64,000 nt of DNA from Actinophytocola sp044466355 (GTDB lineage: Bacteria; Actinomycetota; Actinomycetes; Mycobacteriales; Pseudonocardiaceae): contig NZ_JBITMQ010000002.1 of the NCBI RefSeq assembly GCF_044466355.1, positions 744,001 to 808,000 on the forward strand, given 5' to 3'. The notes beneath the pieces were generated by a model, which made no database searches, was not told where the DNA came from, and saw only the letters and a list, made by a program, of their open reading frames with translations. Below, piece after piece: positions 34,794 to 43,534 of this stretch; position 1 is the stretch's first letter, and every line of letters starts with the position of its first letter. Position numbers and translations under genes: made by a program.

Positions 34794-34823
34794 CCGTGTC
34801 GCGCCCGGCCGGGCGCGACACGG
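34794..34823. repeat. Perfect 30-bp palindrome between the SGNH hydrolase and uvrC
   Basis: The half-site CCGTGTCGCGCCCGG (34794-34808) is followed directly by its exact reverse complement (34809-34823), with no spacer. It lies 42 bp before the uvrC start and 135 bp after the SGNH stop. It could be the terminator of the SGNH gene (a stem with a 4-nt tip) or an operator. The other bases from 34753 to 34957 show nothing recognisable. Confidence 0.75.
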
Positions 34824-34957
34824 TATTGGCGCAATGTCCCAACTGATCTTTGCGGGAGAGTCTTGGCCTGATCAGCAGTTACCTCAGGGGAACGTGACGG
34901 TACTCAGCCACCAACCGCCCACGGTCCGCAGGTGTCGCTGGGTCGGGACCAACACTT

Positions 34958-35998
34958 TTAAATCCGGGGAGGCGGAACAGCGTGGAGGTTGCCGTCCGTG
35001 CCGATCAGGCACCGGGCGGAACCCGCGCCCGAGTGCACGAACTCGGTGACGCACCGGCCCAGCTGCGCGTGGCCCTTCGCGTTGGGGTGGAAGGACTCCT
35101 GTGCCATGTGGATGCCGATCGCGTCGAGACCGCCGGTCACCCAGGCCCACGGGTCGACCTTGACGCGGTTCTGCCACTCGGTGGACGAGTCGCCGTACCC
35201 GCTGCACGCCTCGTGGCCCTCGGTGGCGCGGGAGAAGTCCAGGAACTTGGCGCCCGACCGGGACGCGACGCCGCGCAGTGCCTCGGAGAGCTGCGGGACC
35301 GCCTCGGTCCGGCCGTAGCCCGCGTCGGCCAGCTTGAACGGGCAGCCCTGCGGGCCGTGGAGGATGGCGTCCATGTGCTCGGTCAGCGGGGAGGCGTAGG
35401 AGGTCAGGACCAGGTTGTAGGAGCCGGGCGCGTAGCCCGCCTGCGACATGGCGGTGCGCACGTCGGCCAGCGCGACCTCCACGCGTGGCGCCATGGCGGC
35501 CAGGCGCTGGGGCCACTCGGTGCGCAGCTTCTTGCGGCAGCCGGAGCTGAACGGGTCGAACCACTTCGCGATGCAGTCGAGGATGGTGTCCGCGAACGCG
35601 GGCTCGTCGTTCGCGCCGACCTGCACGACGACGGTCGTGACGCGGTACTGCTGCGCGATGCCGATCAGGCGGCGGGCCTGCGACCCCTCGGTGTAGTGGG
35701 TGGTGTCGGCCAGCGACACGTTCGCGGCCTCGGCGCCGCTGCACGCGAGGTTGATGGTGTGTTCGGCGACCGCGGTCCTGTGGACGAGCGCGTTGGCGGA
35801 CCGGTGGCACCAGTTGCCGTTCTCGCCGCGCGTCCCTTCCTCGTAGTCGCCCGCGCCCTCACCGGAGATGGCGCTGTCGCCCAGCGACACGATGGCGGTC
35901 GGACGGTCGTCGGCGACACCCGCCGCCGGAGTGGCGAGCGTCAGACCGCCCGCGAGTAACGCCCCCAGCGCGAGGGCAGTGATCTTCGTTGATCGCAT
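34958..35998 (-). CDS. Secreted SGNH/GDSL-type hydrolase
   Basis: A 346-residue protein with a signal peptide (MRSTKITALALGALLAGGLT, cleavage near TPAAGVADD). The mature part has block I IVSLGDSAISGEGAGDY (nucleophile Ser), block III VVVQVGANDEPAF, and block V with Asp/His in a segment ending SFHPNAKGH. Several cysteines could form disulphides, as in secreted actinomycete lipases of this family. The substrate is unknown. GGGGAG precedes the ATG, within the inverted repeat at 36004-36123. Confidence 0.88.
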   Translation of the reverse strand: MRSTKITALALGALLAGGLTLATPAAGVADDRPTAIVSLGDSAISGEGAGDYEEGTRGENGNWCHRSANALVHRTAVAEHTINLACSGAEAANVSLADTTHYTEGSQARRLIGIAQQYRVTTVVVQVGANDEPAFADTILDCIAKWFDPFSSGCRKKLRTEWPQRLAAMAPRVEVALADVRTAMSQAGYAPGSYNLVLTSYASPLTEHMDAILHGPQGCPFKLADAGYGRTEAVPQLSEALRGVASRSGAKFLDFSRATEGHEACSGYGDSSTEWQNRVKVDPWAWVTGGLDAIGIHMAQESFHPNAKGHAQLGRCVTEFVHSGAGSARCLIGTDGNLHAVPPPRI

Positions 35999-36003
35999 GA
36001 CCT

Positions 36004-36123
36004 GAACTCCCCGAGCACACGCGGCGGTCGTCCGCCTACGTTTGGTTACGGCTCAATCACAGTACGGCGTGCCGATTCGGGCCGCTATAACCCGAACGGA
36101 CCTCACGTTTGCTCGGGGAGTTC
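36004..36123. repeat. 18-bp inverted repeats flanking an 84-bp spacer
   Basis: The arms at 36004-36021 and 36106-36123 match in 17 of 18 pairs; each contains CTCCCCGAGCA or its complement. The left arm includes the ribosome site of the SGNH gene; the right arm lies just downstream of the Rieske stop. It may be a duplicated regulator site or a small mobile remnant. The region between is otherwise featureless and would contain the SGNH promoter. Confidence 0.55.
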
Positions 36124-36129
36124 GAATGG

Positions 36130-36621
36130 TCAGGCGAGCACGACCTGGTCGCCCTCGACCTTCACGCCGATCGTGGGCAACGGCTGCGTCGCCGGGCCCT
36201 TCGTCGCGGAGCCGTCCTCGGTGGAGAACTCGCTGCCGTGGTTCGAGCAGACCGCGACGCCGTCGCTGGGAGCGTTGACGATCGTGCCCATGTGGGTGCA
36301 GGCGGCGTTGTAGGCCTTCACCTCGTCACCCGTGCGGGCCAGGAGGATCTTGCCGCCTGCCGGGTTGTCGACGATCAGACCGCCACCGTCCGGCACGTCG
36401 GCGAGCGCGGCAAGGCCCTGGGCCGAGCCGGAGCCACCGCCCGCCGGTGTCGAGCCGCCGCCGGTGGTCGCGCCGCCGCTCGACGAACCGCCGTCGGAGC
36501 AGGCGGCGACCAGCGCACCTGGGGCGACGAGCGCGACCATCAGGCCACACAGCACATCGCGGCGCGACCGGGTGCCGGTCGTGGGGGTGTTCGTGGGCGT
36601 GGTGGGTTCGACAGCAGTCAA
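36130..36621 (-). CDS. Rieske [2Fe-2S] lipoprotein, Tat-exported
   Basis: A 163-residue exported protein. The leader has a twin-arginine signal (SRRDVLCGLMVALVAP) ending in a lipobox VAAC at residues 38-41, so it is probably Tat-exported and lipid-anchored. A glycine/serine-rich linker follows. The Rieske ligands are visible as Cys108-x-His110 and Cys125-x-x-His128 (CTHMG and CSNHG). TTG 36619-36621 is the start, with GGAGG 7 bp upstream. Such proteins may pass electrons at the membrane surface; the partner is not known. No cytochrome gene is nearby. Confidence 0.88.
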   Translation of the reverse strand: MTAVEPTTPTNTPTTGTRSRRDVLCGLMVALVAPGALVAACSDGGSSSGGATTGGGSTPAGGGSGSAQGLAALADVPDGGGLIVDNPAGGKILLARTGDEVKAYNAACTHMGTIVNAPSDGVAVCSNHGSEFSTEDGSATKGPATQPLPTIGVKVEGDQVVLA

Positions 36622-36727
36622 AGCCTGGCCTCCATGGGGTCTCGGCAGACGATCTACACGAGGCCCTACGCGCCCGCGCGCCGAACGGTTCAGCCGGACT
36701 GCCCCCGGATGGCCGCGCGGGCACGCG

Positions 36728-37186
36728 TCACTGCTGGGCGGCTTCGGCGTTCTCCTCGGCGTTCTCCTCGGCCTCGCGGCGCAGCCGGCGCAGTTCGCGC
36801 ATCGCGGCGACGGCGTGCTCGCCGTCGATGGCCTGCACGGCCAGCACCGGGACGTACTCGTCGTCCGGGAGCTCCAGACGGGCCCACGCGGAACCGTCCG
36901 GGAAGCTCACCGACTCGATCTCCGACCACGCGTAGCGGCGGCTGCCCAGCATGTTGCGGACCTCGACGCCGTCGAGGTCCGCACGCACGCGCGGGCGCCC
37001 GAACATCAGCGCGCCGCACGCGATCAGCACGCCGATGCCGACCATCGCGATCTGGTCGGACAGGTAGAAGTACACGCCGGTCGGGGTGTTGCGCAGCAGG
37101 ATCGCGACCACGGTGAACACGGCGACGAAGACCAGCGCGCCGATGACCGACAGCACGCGGACCTTGCGCGGTCGGGCCGTGAACAT
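36728..37186 (-). CDS. PH-domain membrane protein
   Basis: A 152-residue protein with two hydrophobic segments (VLSVIGALVFVAVFTVVAIL and IAMVGIGVLIACGALMFG), followed by a small PH-like domain (VRADLDGVEVRNMLGSRRYA, then WSEIESVSFPDGSAWARLEL). It ends in an acidic tail. In mycobacteria an equivalent gene follows ribH (Rv1417), so the pairing is old. Its ATG overlaps the ribH stop by 1 bp. Function unknown. Confidence 0.85.
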   Translation of the reverse strand: MFTARPRKVRVLSVIGALVFVAVFTVVAILLRNTPTGVYFYLSDQIAMVGIGVLIACGALMFGRPRVRADLDGVEVRNMLGSRRYAWSEIESVSFPDGSAWARLELPDDEYVPVLAVQAIDGEHAVAAMRELRRLRREAEENAEENAEAAQQ

Positions 37187-37683
37187 CACTCGAACCCCCG
37201 TTCCGTCCATGGCTGACGCAGGCCGCGGACCACCATGGCGGTGTCCAGCGCGGCGACCGTCGCCTCGAAGCCCTTGTCCTCGGCGGAGTCCGGCAGCCCG
37301 CAACGGTCCAGCGCCTGCTGCTCGTTGTTCACCGTGAGCACACCGTTGCCCACCGGCGTCGACTCGTCGAGCGACACACGGGTGAGGCCGTAGGTCACCG
37401 CGTCGCACACGTACTCGAAGTGCGGGGTGCCGCCGCGGATCACCACGCCGAGCGCGACGACCGCGTCATGGTGTTTCGCCAGCTCCTGGCACACGACCGG
37501 CAGCTCGACGGCGCCCGGGACGCGGACCACCGTCGGCTCCTTCACACCCGCCTTGTCCGCGGCCGCGAGCGCACGCTCGAGCAGCGTCGACGTGATCTTG
37601 TCGTGCCACCGGGTGGCCGCGATCGCGAGGCGGATGCCTTCGCACTCCTGGACCTCGACCTCGGGACGGCCTTCGCCACTCAC
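37186..37683 (-). CDS. ribH: 6,7-dimethyl-8-ribityllumazine synthase
   Basis: A 165-residue enzyme of riboflavin synthesis that condenses the ribityl-aminouracil with dihydroxybutanone phosphate. Motifs include RVPGAVELPVVCQELA and VALGVVIRGGTPHFEYVCDA, containing the conserved phosphate-binding and active-site His residues. The start is GTG 37681-37683. It is the first gene of the ribH-PH-domain pair, upstream of the Rieske gene and separated by the SDR and dioxygenase genes from ribBA. Confidence 0.94.
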   Translation of the reverse strand: MSGEGRPEVEVQECEGIRLAIAATRWHDKITSTLLERALAAADKAGVKEPTVVRVPGAVELPVVCQELAKHHDAVVALGVVIRGGTPHFEYVCDAVTYGLTRVSLDESTPVGNGVLTVNNEQQALDRCGLPDSAEDKGFEATVAALDTAMVVRGLRQPWTERGFE

Positions 37684-37812
37684 GCTCGCGCGCCTCCTCG
37701 CCTCTGAACACCCGAAATTATCCCCCTTCGCTCCGCGCGGGTCGCGACCGGCTCGCGAACCACCCGCGAGATCCGGCCACCGGGCCGCCTTCCGGGTGAC
37801 GGAGACCGGCGC

Positions 37813-38751
37813 CTAGCGCGGCATCCGCGCACGCGCCAGCAGCTCCGCGGTCGCCTCCCACAGGCGCCGCTCCCGGTCGCGGTCGTGCGCGGCCGGGCGC
37901 ACCTCGGTCAGCCTGGTCTTCACCACGAACGCGCCGTCGCGCAGGTGTGCCCACGTGTCGTCGAGGGCCATGGCGGCGAGCAGCGGCCCCGAACGCCGCG
38001 GCGTCGACACGCCCGGCACCTGGCCCAGGGCGCGGCTGATCGCCCGCACCGCCGCGGGGGCGCCGCGGCCGAGCGCGGTGCCGGGCATCCACCCGGGTTC
38101 GAACACCGACACGCCGACCCCGGCGTCGGCGCGGCGCTGCAGCTCGTGGGCGTAGTACAGGATCGCGAGCTTGGCGTTGGAGTAGGCGACACCGGACGCG
38201 ACCATGCCCGGCGCCTCCGCGCCGGTGGCCGGGCGGGCGAGCTCCACGGGGTCGGCCCACTTCGCCTCGGGCACGCCGAGCAGCCTGCGCCAGACGTTGG
38301 CGTGGTAGGTGTTCGAGCCGAGCAGGACGACCCTGGCCGGGGCGGTGAACGAGCCGAGCAGGTCACCGATGAGCTGGGCGTGGGCGAGGTGGTTGACGGC
38401 GAACGTCAGCTCGTAGCCGTCGGACGAGGCCACGCGGGTGTCGGCCGACATGGTGCCCGCGTTCGCGACCAGCGCGCGCAGCGGCCGCACGGCGCCCTCG
38501 GCGAGCAGGTCGCGCGCGGTGGTGGCGGCGGCACGCACGTCGGCCAGCCGCGACAGGTCGCAGCCGATCTCGTGGACGCGGGCGCCCCGCGCGCGGGCCT
38601 CGTCGGCGACCGCGGTCAGGTCGCGCCCGGCGCGGCCGACCAGCAGCAGGTCGGGGCGCCGCGCCCGCGGCCGGGCGGCCATGGCCAGCACGGCGTGCCG
38701 GCCCAGGTTGCGGGTCGGGCCGGTGATGAGGACGGTTCCGGGTTCGGTCAT
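37813..38751 (-). CDS. Short-chain dehydrogenase/reductase family protein
   Basis: A 312-residue SDR. The cofactor motif is TGPTRNLGRHAVLA (a variant of TGxxxGxG), LVANAG follows, and the active site shows SNTYHANVW with the YSNAKLA segment giving Tyr-x-x-x-Lys. The position of the expected catalytic Ser is SNTY. It is probably a secondary-metabolism or light-dependent-protochlorophyllide-reductase-like SDR; substrate unknown. It lies between the ribH and ribBA groups, where mycobacteria have no such gene. Confidence 0.85.
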   Translation of the reverse strand: MTEPGTVLITGPTRNLGRHAVLAMAARPRARRPDLLLVGRAGRDLTAVADEARARGARVHEIGCDLSRLADVRAAATTARDLLAEGAVRPLRALVANAGTMSADTRVASSDGYELTFAVNHLAHAQLIGDLLGSFTAPARVVLLGSNTYHANVWRRLLGVPEAKWADPVELARPATGAEAPGMVASGVAYSNAKLAILYYAHELQRRADAGVGVSVFEPGWMPGTALGRGAPAAVRAISRALGQVPGVSTPRRSGPLLAAMALDDTWAHLRDGAFVVKTRLTEVRPAAHDRDRERRLWEATAELLARARMPR

Positions 38752-38822
38752 GACCTCACCCTGCGGGAACGGCCCGGCCGCAGGCAGTCGTCCGGTTGTC
38801 GTAGGACTGCCGGGGCCACCGC

Positions 38823-39722
38823 TCAGCGCGACGGCGGGGCGCCACCGCCCGCCGGTCCGGTCGTGGTGTCCACACCGACGGCAAGCCGCACGGTGTAGCC
38901 ACCCGCGACGTCACCGGTCACGGTGGCCAGCTGGGTGGCGCCACCGTCGTCACCGAAGACGTTGTCGGAGTCCAGGCTGACGCGCGACAGGTTCGGCACC
39001 GACTCCTCGTAGCCGCTCTCGGCGTACACGGTCTCGCACACGTCCCGCGGCAACGCGACCTGCGAGGTGGCGATGACGTTCGCCGCGTCGGTGATGCTCG
39101 CCTGGTCCGGGTACACCTCGAAGTGGACGTGCGGCCAGCGGCCCGCGTAGCAGGCGGGGAAGACGCTGGTGAAGCTCACCTTCCCGGCGCTGTCGGCGAT
39201 CTGCACGCCACGCAGGAAGTTCTGGTCCTCGACGCCGTCCGAGTACATCGAGTAGCCGCCCTCGCGGGAGCAGTGCCAGACGTACACGGCGACACCCGCG
39301 AACGCCGCTCCCCCGTTCGCCAGGTCGGCGACCGTCAGCTCCAGGGTCATGGGCACGCCCTCGGCGGTGCCGCGCAACCCGCCGAAGCTCGACCGGATGT
39401 CGCTGCGCACGATGCCGCTCTGCTCCAGCACGTCCGGTCCGTTGGAGCCGTCGCCCGGGAACGGCCCGACCGTCTCCTCACGGATCTCCCCCGGGGCACC
39501 GGACGACGACGTCGCCGTGGTGGTCGATGTCGGAGTCGATGTCGGCGGCGACGTGCCGCCCCCTGCGCTGCACGCGGTCAACCCCACGGCCGCGGCGCCG
39601 AGGCCGAGGAACCGCAGGGCCCGGCGGCGACTGTGCAGTGTGCCGAGGTCGAAACCCAGACCCTGGTCGGCCACCTCGTCCTGTGGACGGGGCAGCGGGC
39701 GGCCCTCGTAACTCTCTGTCAT
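38823..39722 (-). CDS. Exported intradiol-dioxygenase-like protein (Tat/lipoprotein)
   Basis: A 299-residue protein. The leader SRRRALRFLGLGAAAVG carries twin arginines and ends in a lipobox LTAC, then a threonine/serine linker. The mature part has the intradiol ring-cleavage fold (EIREETVGPFPGDGSNGPDV, GVAVYVWHCSREGGYSMY, and GRWPHVHFEVYPDQ). Cytoplasmic members open catechol rings with iron(III) bound by two Tyr and two His; Tyr in WHCSREGGYSMYSD and the two His of PHVHFE are candidates here. An exported, lipid-linked version is unusual but known in actinobacteria; the substrate is unknown. Confidence 0.86.
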   Translation of the reverse strand: MTESYEGRPLPRPQDEVADQGLGFDLGTLHSRRRALRFLGLGAAAVGLTACSAGGGTSPPTSTPTSTTTATSSSGAPGEIREETVGPFPGDGSNGPDVLEQSGIVRSDIRSSFGGLRGTAEGVPMTLELTVADLANGGAAFAGVAVYVWHCSREGGYSMYSDGVEDQNFLRGVQIADSAGKVSFTSVFPACYAGRWPHVHFEVYPDQASITDAANVIATSQVALPRDVCETVYAESGYEESVPNLSRVSLDSDNVFGDDGGATQLATVTGDVAGGYTVRLAVGVDTTTGPAGGGAPPSR

Positions 39723-39761
39723 GGCATCGACGTCAGGATCGGAGTCTGTGCGTCGCCTGTG

Positions 39762-41003
39762 CTATCCCTGGGACGACCCCTCGTACAGCTCCAGGTCACC
39801 GAGCTCGTGTCCCATGCGGTCCCGCTTGGTGCGCAGGTACCGCAGGTTCTCCGCGTTCGGGCGGATCGGCAGCGCGACGCGGTCCACGATCGTGAGCCCG
39901 TAGCCGTCCAGGCCGACCCGCTTCGCCGGGTTGTTCGTCAGCAGCCGCATCGACTTGATGCCCAGGTCGACGAGGATCTGCGCGCCCTGCCCGTAGTCGC
40001 GGGCGTCGGCGGGCACACCCAGCGCCAGGTTCGCGTCGACGGTGTCGTGGCCGTTGTCCTGCAGCTGGTAGGCCTGCAGCTTGTGCATGAGGCCGATGCC
40101 GCGGCCCTCGTGCCCGCGCATGTACAGCACCACGCCCCGGCCCTCGGCGGCGACGGCCGCGAGCGCCGCGTCCAGCTGCGGGCCGCAGTCGCAGCGCAGC
40201 GAGCCGAACACGTCACCCGTCAGGCACTCGGAGTGCACGCGGACCAGGACGTTCTCGCCGTCCTCGATGTCGCCGTAGACCAGCGCGATGTGCTCGATGC
40301 CGTCGAGCTTGGAGTCGTAGCCGACCGCCCGGAACGTGCCGTGCGCGGTCGGGATCCTGGCCTCGGCGACCCGGACGACCTGCACCTCCTTGCGGCGGCG
40401 GTAGTCGATGAGGTCGGCGATGGAGATGATCGTGAGGTCGTGCTCGGCCGCGAAGACCTCCAGCTCCTCGCGGCGGGCCATGTCGCCCTCGTCCTTCTGC
40501 GACACGATCTCGCACAGCACGCCGGCGGGCCGCAGCCCGGCCAGCAACGCCAGGTCGACGGCGGCCTCGGTGTGCCCGGGGCGGCGGAGCACGCCACCCT
40601 CCTTCGCCCGCAGCGGCACCACGTGACCGGGCCGCGTGAAGTCGCCCGCGACCGACTTCTGGTCGGCGAGCAGCCGGATCGTATGCGCGCGGTCGGCTGC
40701 GGAGATGCCGGTGCTCACGCCCTCCTTGGCGTCGACGGTCACCGTGTAGGCGGTACCGCGGACGTCCTGGTTGGTGTGGAACATGGGCGGCAGGTCGAGG
40801 CGGTCGCAGTCGGCCTCGGTGAGCGGCACGCAGATGTACCCGGACGTGTAGCGCACCATGAACGCCAGCAGCTCGGGCGTCGCCTTCTCCGCCGCGAAGA
40901 TCAGGTCGCCCTCGTTCTCGCGGTCCTCGTCGTCGACCACGATCACCGGCCGACCGGCGGCGATGTCCGAGATGGCCTTCTCGATGCCCTCGATGTCACT
41001 CAT
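39762..41003 (-). CDS. ribBA: Bifunctional DHBP synthase / GTP cyclohydrolase II
   Basis: A 413-residue bifunctional enzyme supplying both precursors of riboflavin. The N-terminal half has the DHBP synthase motif DDEDRENEGDLIFAAE and the HTEAAVDLA loop. The C-terminal half has the GTP cyclohydrolase II zinc cysteines in CLTGDVFGSLRCDCG and the RGHEGRGIGL active-site loop. ATG 41001-41003 overlaps the 3' end of ribE by 8 bp. Confidence 0.96.
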   Translation of the reverse strand: MSDIEGIEKAISDIAAGRPVIVVDDEDRENEGDLIFAAEKATPELLAFMVRYTSGYICVPLTEADCDRLDLPPMFHTNQDVRGTAYTVTVDAKEGVSTGISAADRAHTIRLLADQKSVAGDFTRPGHVVPLRAKEGGVLRRPGHTEAAVDLALLAGLRPAGVLCEIVSQKDEGDMARREELEVFAAEHDLTIISIADLIDYRRRKEVQVVRVAEARIPTAHGTFRAVGYDSKLDGIEHIALVYGDIEDGENVLVRVHSECLTGDVFGSLRCDCGPQLDAALAAVAAEGRGVVLYMRGHEGRGIGLMHKLQAYQLQDNGHDTVDANLALGVPADARDYGQGAQILVDLGIKSMRLLTNNPAKRVGLDGYGLTIVDRVALPIRPNAENLRYLRTKRDRMGHELGDLELYEGSSQG

Positions 41004-41652
41004 TGACGACCGCCTCCTCCGACGTGAGGCCATTGTGCTCCGCGGCGGCCCCGGTTCCGCGCAAGTGTGGCAAGGCCAACCGCTCGACGTACTTGGCGAC
41101 GACGTCGACCTCCAGGTTGACCCGGTCGCCCGGTGTGCGGACACCGAGCGTGGTGGCGCGCAGCGTCTCCGGGATGAGGCTCACGGAGAACCAGTCGTCG
41201 GTCACCTCGACCACGGTCAGCGACACGCCGTCGACCGTGATGGAGCCCTTCTCGACCAGGTAGCGGGCGAGGCGGGGCGGGATGCCGATGCGTACGACGT
41301 CCCAGTGCTCCGACGGGTCGCGGGACAGGATCACCCCGGTGCCGTCGACGTGGCCCTGCACGATGTGCCCGCCGAACCGCTTGCCGACCTCGGCGGCGCG
41401 CTCGAGGTTGACCGGCTCGCCCGCCGCGATCTTGTCGAGGCTGCTGCGCACCAGCGTCTCGCGCATGACGTCGGCGGTGAACGCCCCGTCCGCGACCTCC
41501 ACCACGGTCAGGCACACGCCGTTGACCGAGATCGAGTCGCCCTGTCTGGCGTCGCTGGTCACGAGCGGCCCCGCCACCGTGATGCGCGCGGCATCCGGCA
41601 GGTCCTGGACGGCGACGACCTCGCCGCGCTCTTCGACGATCCCCGTGAACAC
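40996..41652 (-). CDS. ribE: Riboflavin synthase, alpha chain
   Basis: A 218-residue enzyme that dismutates two lumazine molecules to riboflavin. It shows the tandem-barrel repeat: MFTGIVEERGEV at the start with SVNGVCLTVVEV in the first barrel, and VDGVSLTVVEV in the second. The start is GTG. It follows rpe by 2 bp and overlaps ribBA. In M. tuberculosis ribG/ribD lies between rpe and here; it is absent in this window. Confidence 0.95.
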   Translation of the reverse strand: MFTGIVEERGEVVAVQDLPDAARITVAGPLVTSDARQGDSISVNGVCLTVVEVADGAFTADVMRETLVRSSLDKIAAGEPVNLERAAEVGKRFGGHIVQGHVDGTGVILSRDPSEHWDVVRIGIPPRLARYLVEKGSITVDGVSLTVVEVTDDWFSVSLIPETLRATTLGVRTPGDRVNLEVDVVAKYVERLALPHLRGTGAAAEHNGLTSEEAVVNE

Positions 41653-41654
41653 CC

Positions 41655-42347
<693 letters not shown>

Positions 42348-42364
42348 CAGCCGAGCCTATTACG

Positions 42365-42527
42365 AGCGTTCTGAGCCGGAGATTGGTGTGCTTGTCGGCG
42401 GATCCAGGTTTCCGCTGGCAAGGCGCCGGGTCGTCCTCGTACCGGGTCGTACTTGGGCGACCCGGCAACGCCGCCAGCGGGAAGCTGGGCCGCCGAGAAG
42501 CGCGCCGAATCTCCGGCTCAGGACGCT
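42365..42527. repeat. Large imperfect palindrome of about 163 bp (MITE-like or structured RNA element)
   Basis: The left arm (42365-42433) is nearly the reverse complement of the right arm (42458-42527), around a 24-nt middle. The outer 20 bp match with one difference. Further paired blocks include CTTGTCGGCGG with CCGCCGAGAAG, CCGCTGGC with GCCAGCGG, and CCGGGTCG with CGACCCGG. The right end overlaps the asparaginase stop codon; the left end is 17 bp before the rpe start. It may be a terminator, a structured RNA or a MITE; no target-site duplication was seen. Confidence 0.75.
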
Positions 42528-43527
42528 AGCGGTACAGATCGAATGCCTGGGTGATCTGTGATCTCTGTGCGTGGTCGGCGAGGAGCAGCGTCAGCAGCAC
42601 CCGTGACTTGGCCGGGTCGAGGAACCCCGACTGGATGAGGCCGCGGTCGAGCAGGTCACGCTCGGAGCCCGGGTAACCGTAGGTCTGCCGCAGCACGGAC
42701 CCGGCGCCGGTCCTGGTGGACAGGACGACCGGCACGCGCGCGGCCTGCTCGGCCACCACCGGCACCATCGTGGCGGGCACGTGCCCCGCGCCGAGCCCGG
42801 CGATCACGACGCCGTCGAACAGGTCGCCGGAGCGGCGCAGCAGTTCCCCGTCGTCGCCCATGGCGACCGTGATCAGGCCGACGCGGACGTCGGTGACCCG
42901 GGGGTGGGCGGGCAGGGTGAGGCCGGTGCGTGCCACGCCCCGGATGCGCGGGTCACCCTCGACGACCAGGCCGAGCGGCCCGAACCCGGGTGACACGAAC
43001 GCGCCGGTGCTGCTGGTGTGGCTCTTGCGGACGAACCGGGCGCCGTGGATCTCGTCGGACATCACGACGAGCGTGCCGAGCCCGCGTGCCGCCGGGGAGA
43101 GCGCGACGCGGATCGCGGCGTACAGGTTCGCCGGACCGTCCGGGCCCGCCGAGTGCGGGTGGCGCATGGCGCCGGTGACGACGACGGGCGCGTCGCCCGG
43201 CACGGTCAGGTCGAGGAAGAACGCGGTCTCCTCGATGGTGTCGGTGCCGTGGGTGATCACCACACCGGTCGCACCCGCCGCGATCTCCTCGTGCACCCGG
43301 GTCGAGAGCGCGACCAGGTCGGCGAGCCCGAGCGACGGGCTGGGCAGCGACCGCAGCGACTCCGTCGTGATCTTCACGTCCAGCTCGGCGAGCCCCGGCA
43401 CGGACGCCACCAGGTCGTCCGCGCCGAGCGCGGGCACGATCCCGCCGCTGGCGCTGGGCGCCATGGCGATGGTGCCGCCCATCGAGATGACCGCGACGTG
43501 ACCCTGCGTCGATGGTTCGCTACGCAA
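42526..43527 (-). CDS. ansA: Asparaginase
   Basis: A 333-residue bacterial-type asparaginase. The first catalytic threonine is in VISMGGTIAMAPSAS and the second in VVITHGTDTIEETAFFLDL. It hydrolyses asparagine to aspartate and ammonia in the cytoplasm (no signal peptide seen). TTG 43525-43527 is chosen as start, 8 bp after the rsmB stop. An ATG at 43609-43611 would add a low-complexity leader overlapping rsmB. The stop lies inside the palindrome 42365-42527. Confidence 0.88.
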   Translation of the reverse strand: MRSEPSTQGHVAVISMGGTIAMAPSASGGIVPALGADDLVASVPGLAELDVKITTESLRSLPSPSLGLADLVALSTRVHEEIAAGATGVVITHGTDTIEETAFFLDLTVPGDAPVVVTGAMRHPHSAGPDGPANLYAAIRVALSPAARGLGTLVVMSDEIHGARFVRKSHTSSTGAFVSPGFGPLGLVVEGDPRIRGVARTGLTLPAHPRVTDVRVGLITVAMGDDGELLRRSGDLFDGVVIAGLGAGHVPATMVPVVAEQAARVPVVLSTRTGAGSVLRQTYGYPGSERDLLDRGLIQSGFLDPAKSRVLLTLLLADHAQRSQITQAFDLYR

Positions 43528-43534
43528 GCTTCGC

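Noticed and set aside
37684..37812. FMN riboswitch upstream of ribH
   Set aside because: The 129-bp gap contains no recognisable conserved FMN-aptamer stems, and an SDR gene ends at 37813.
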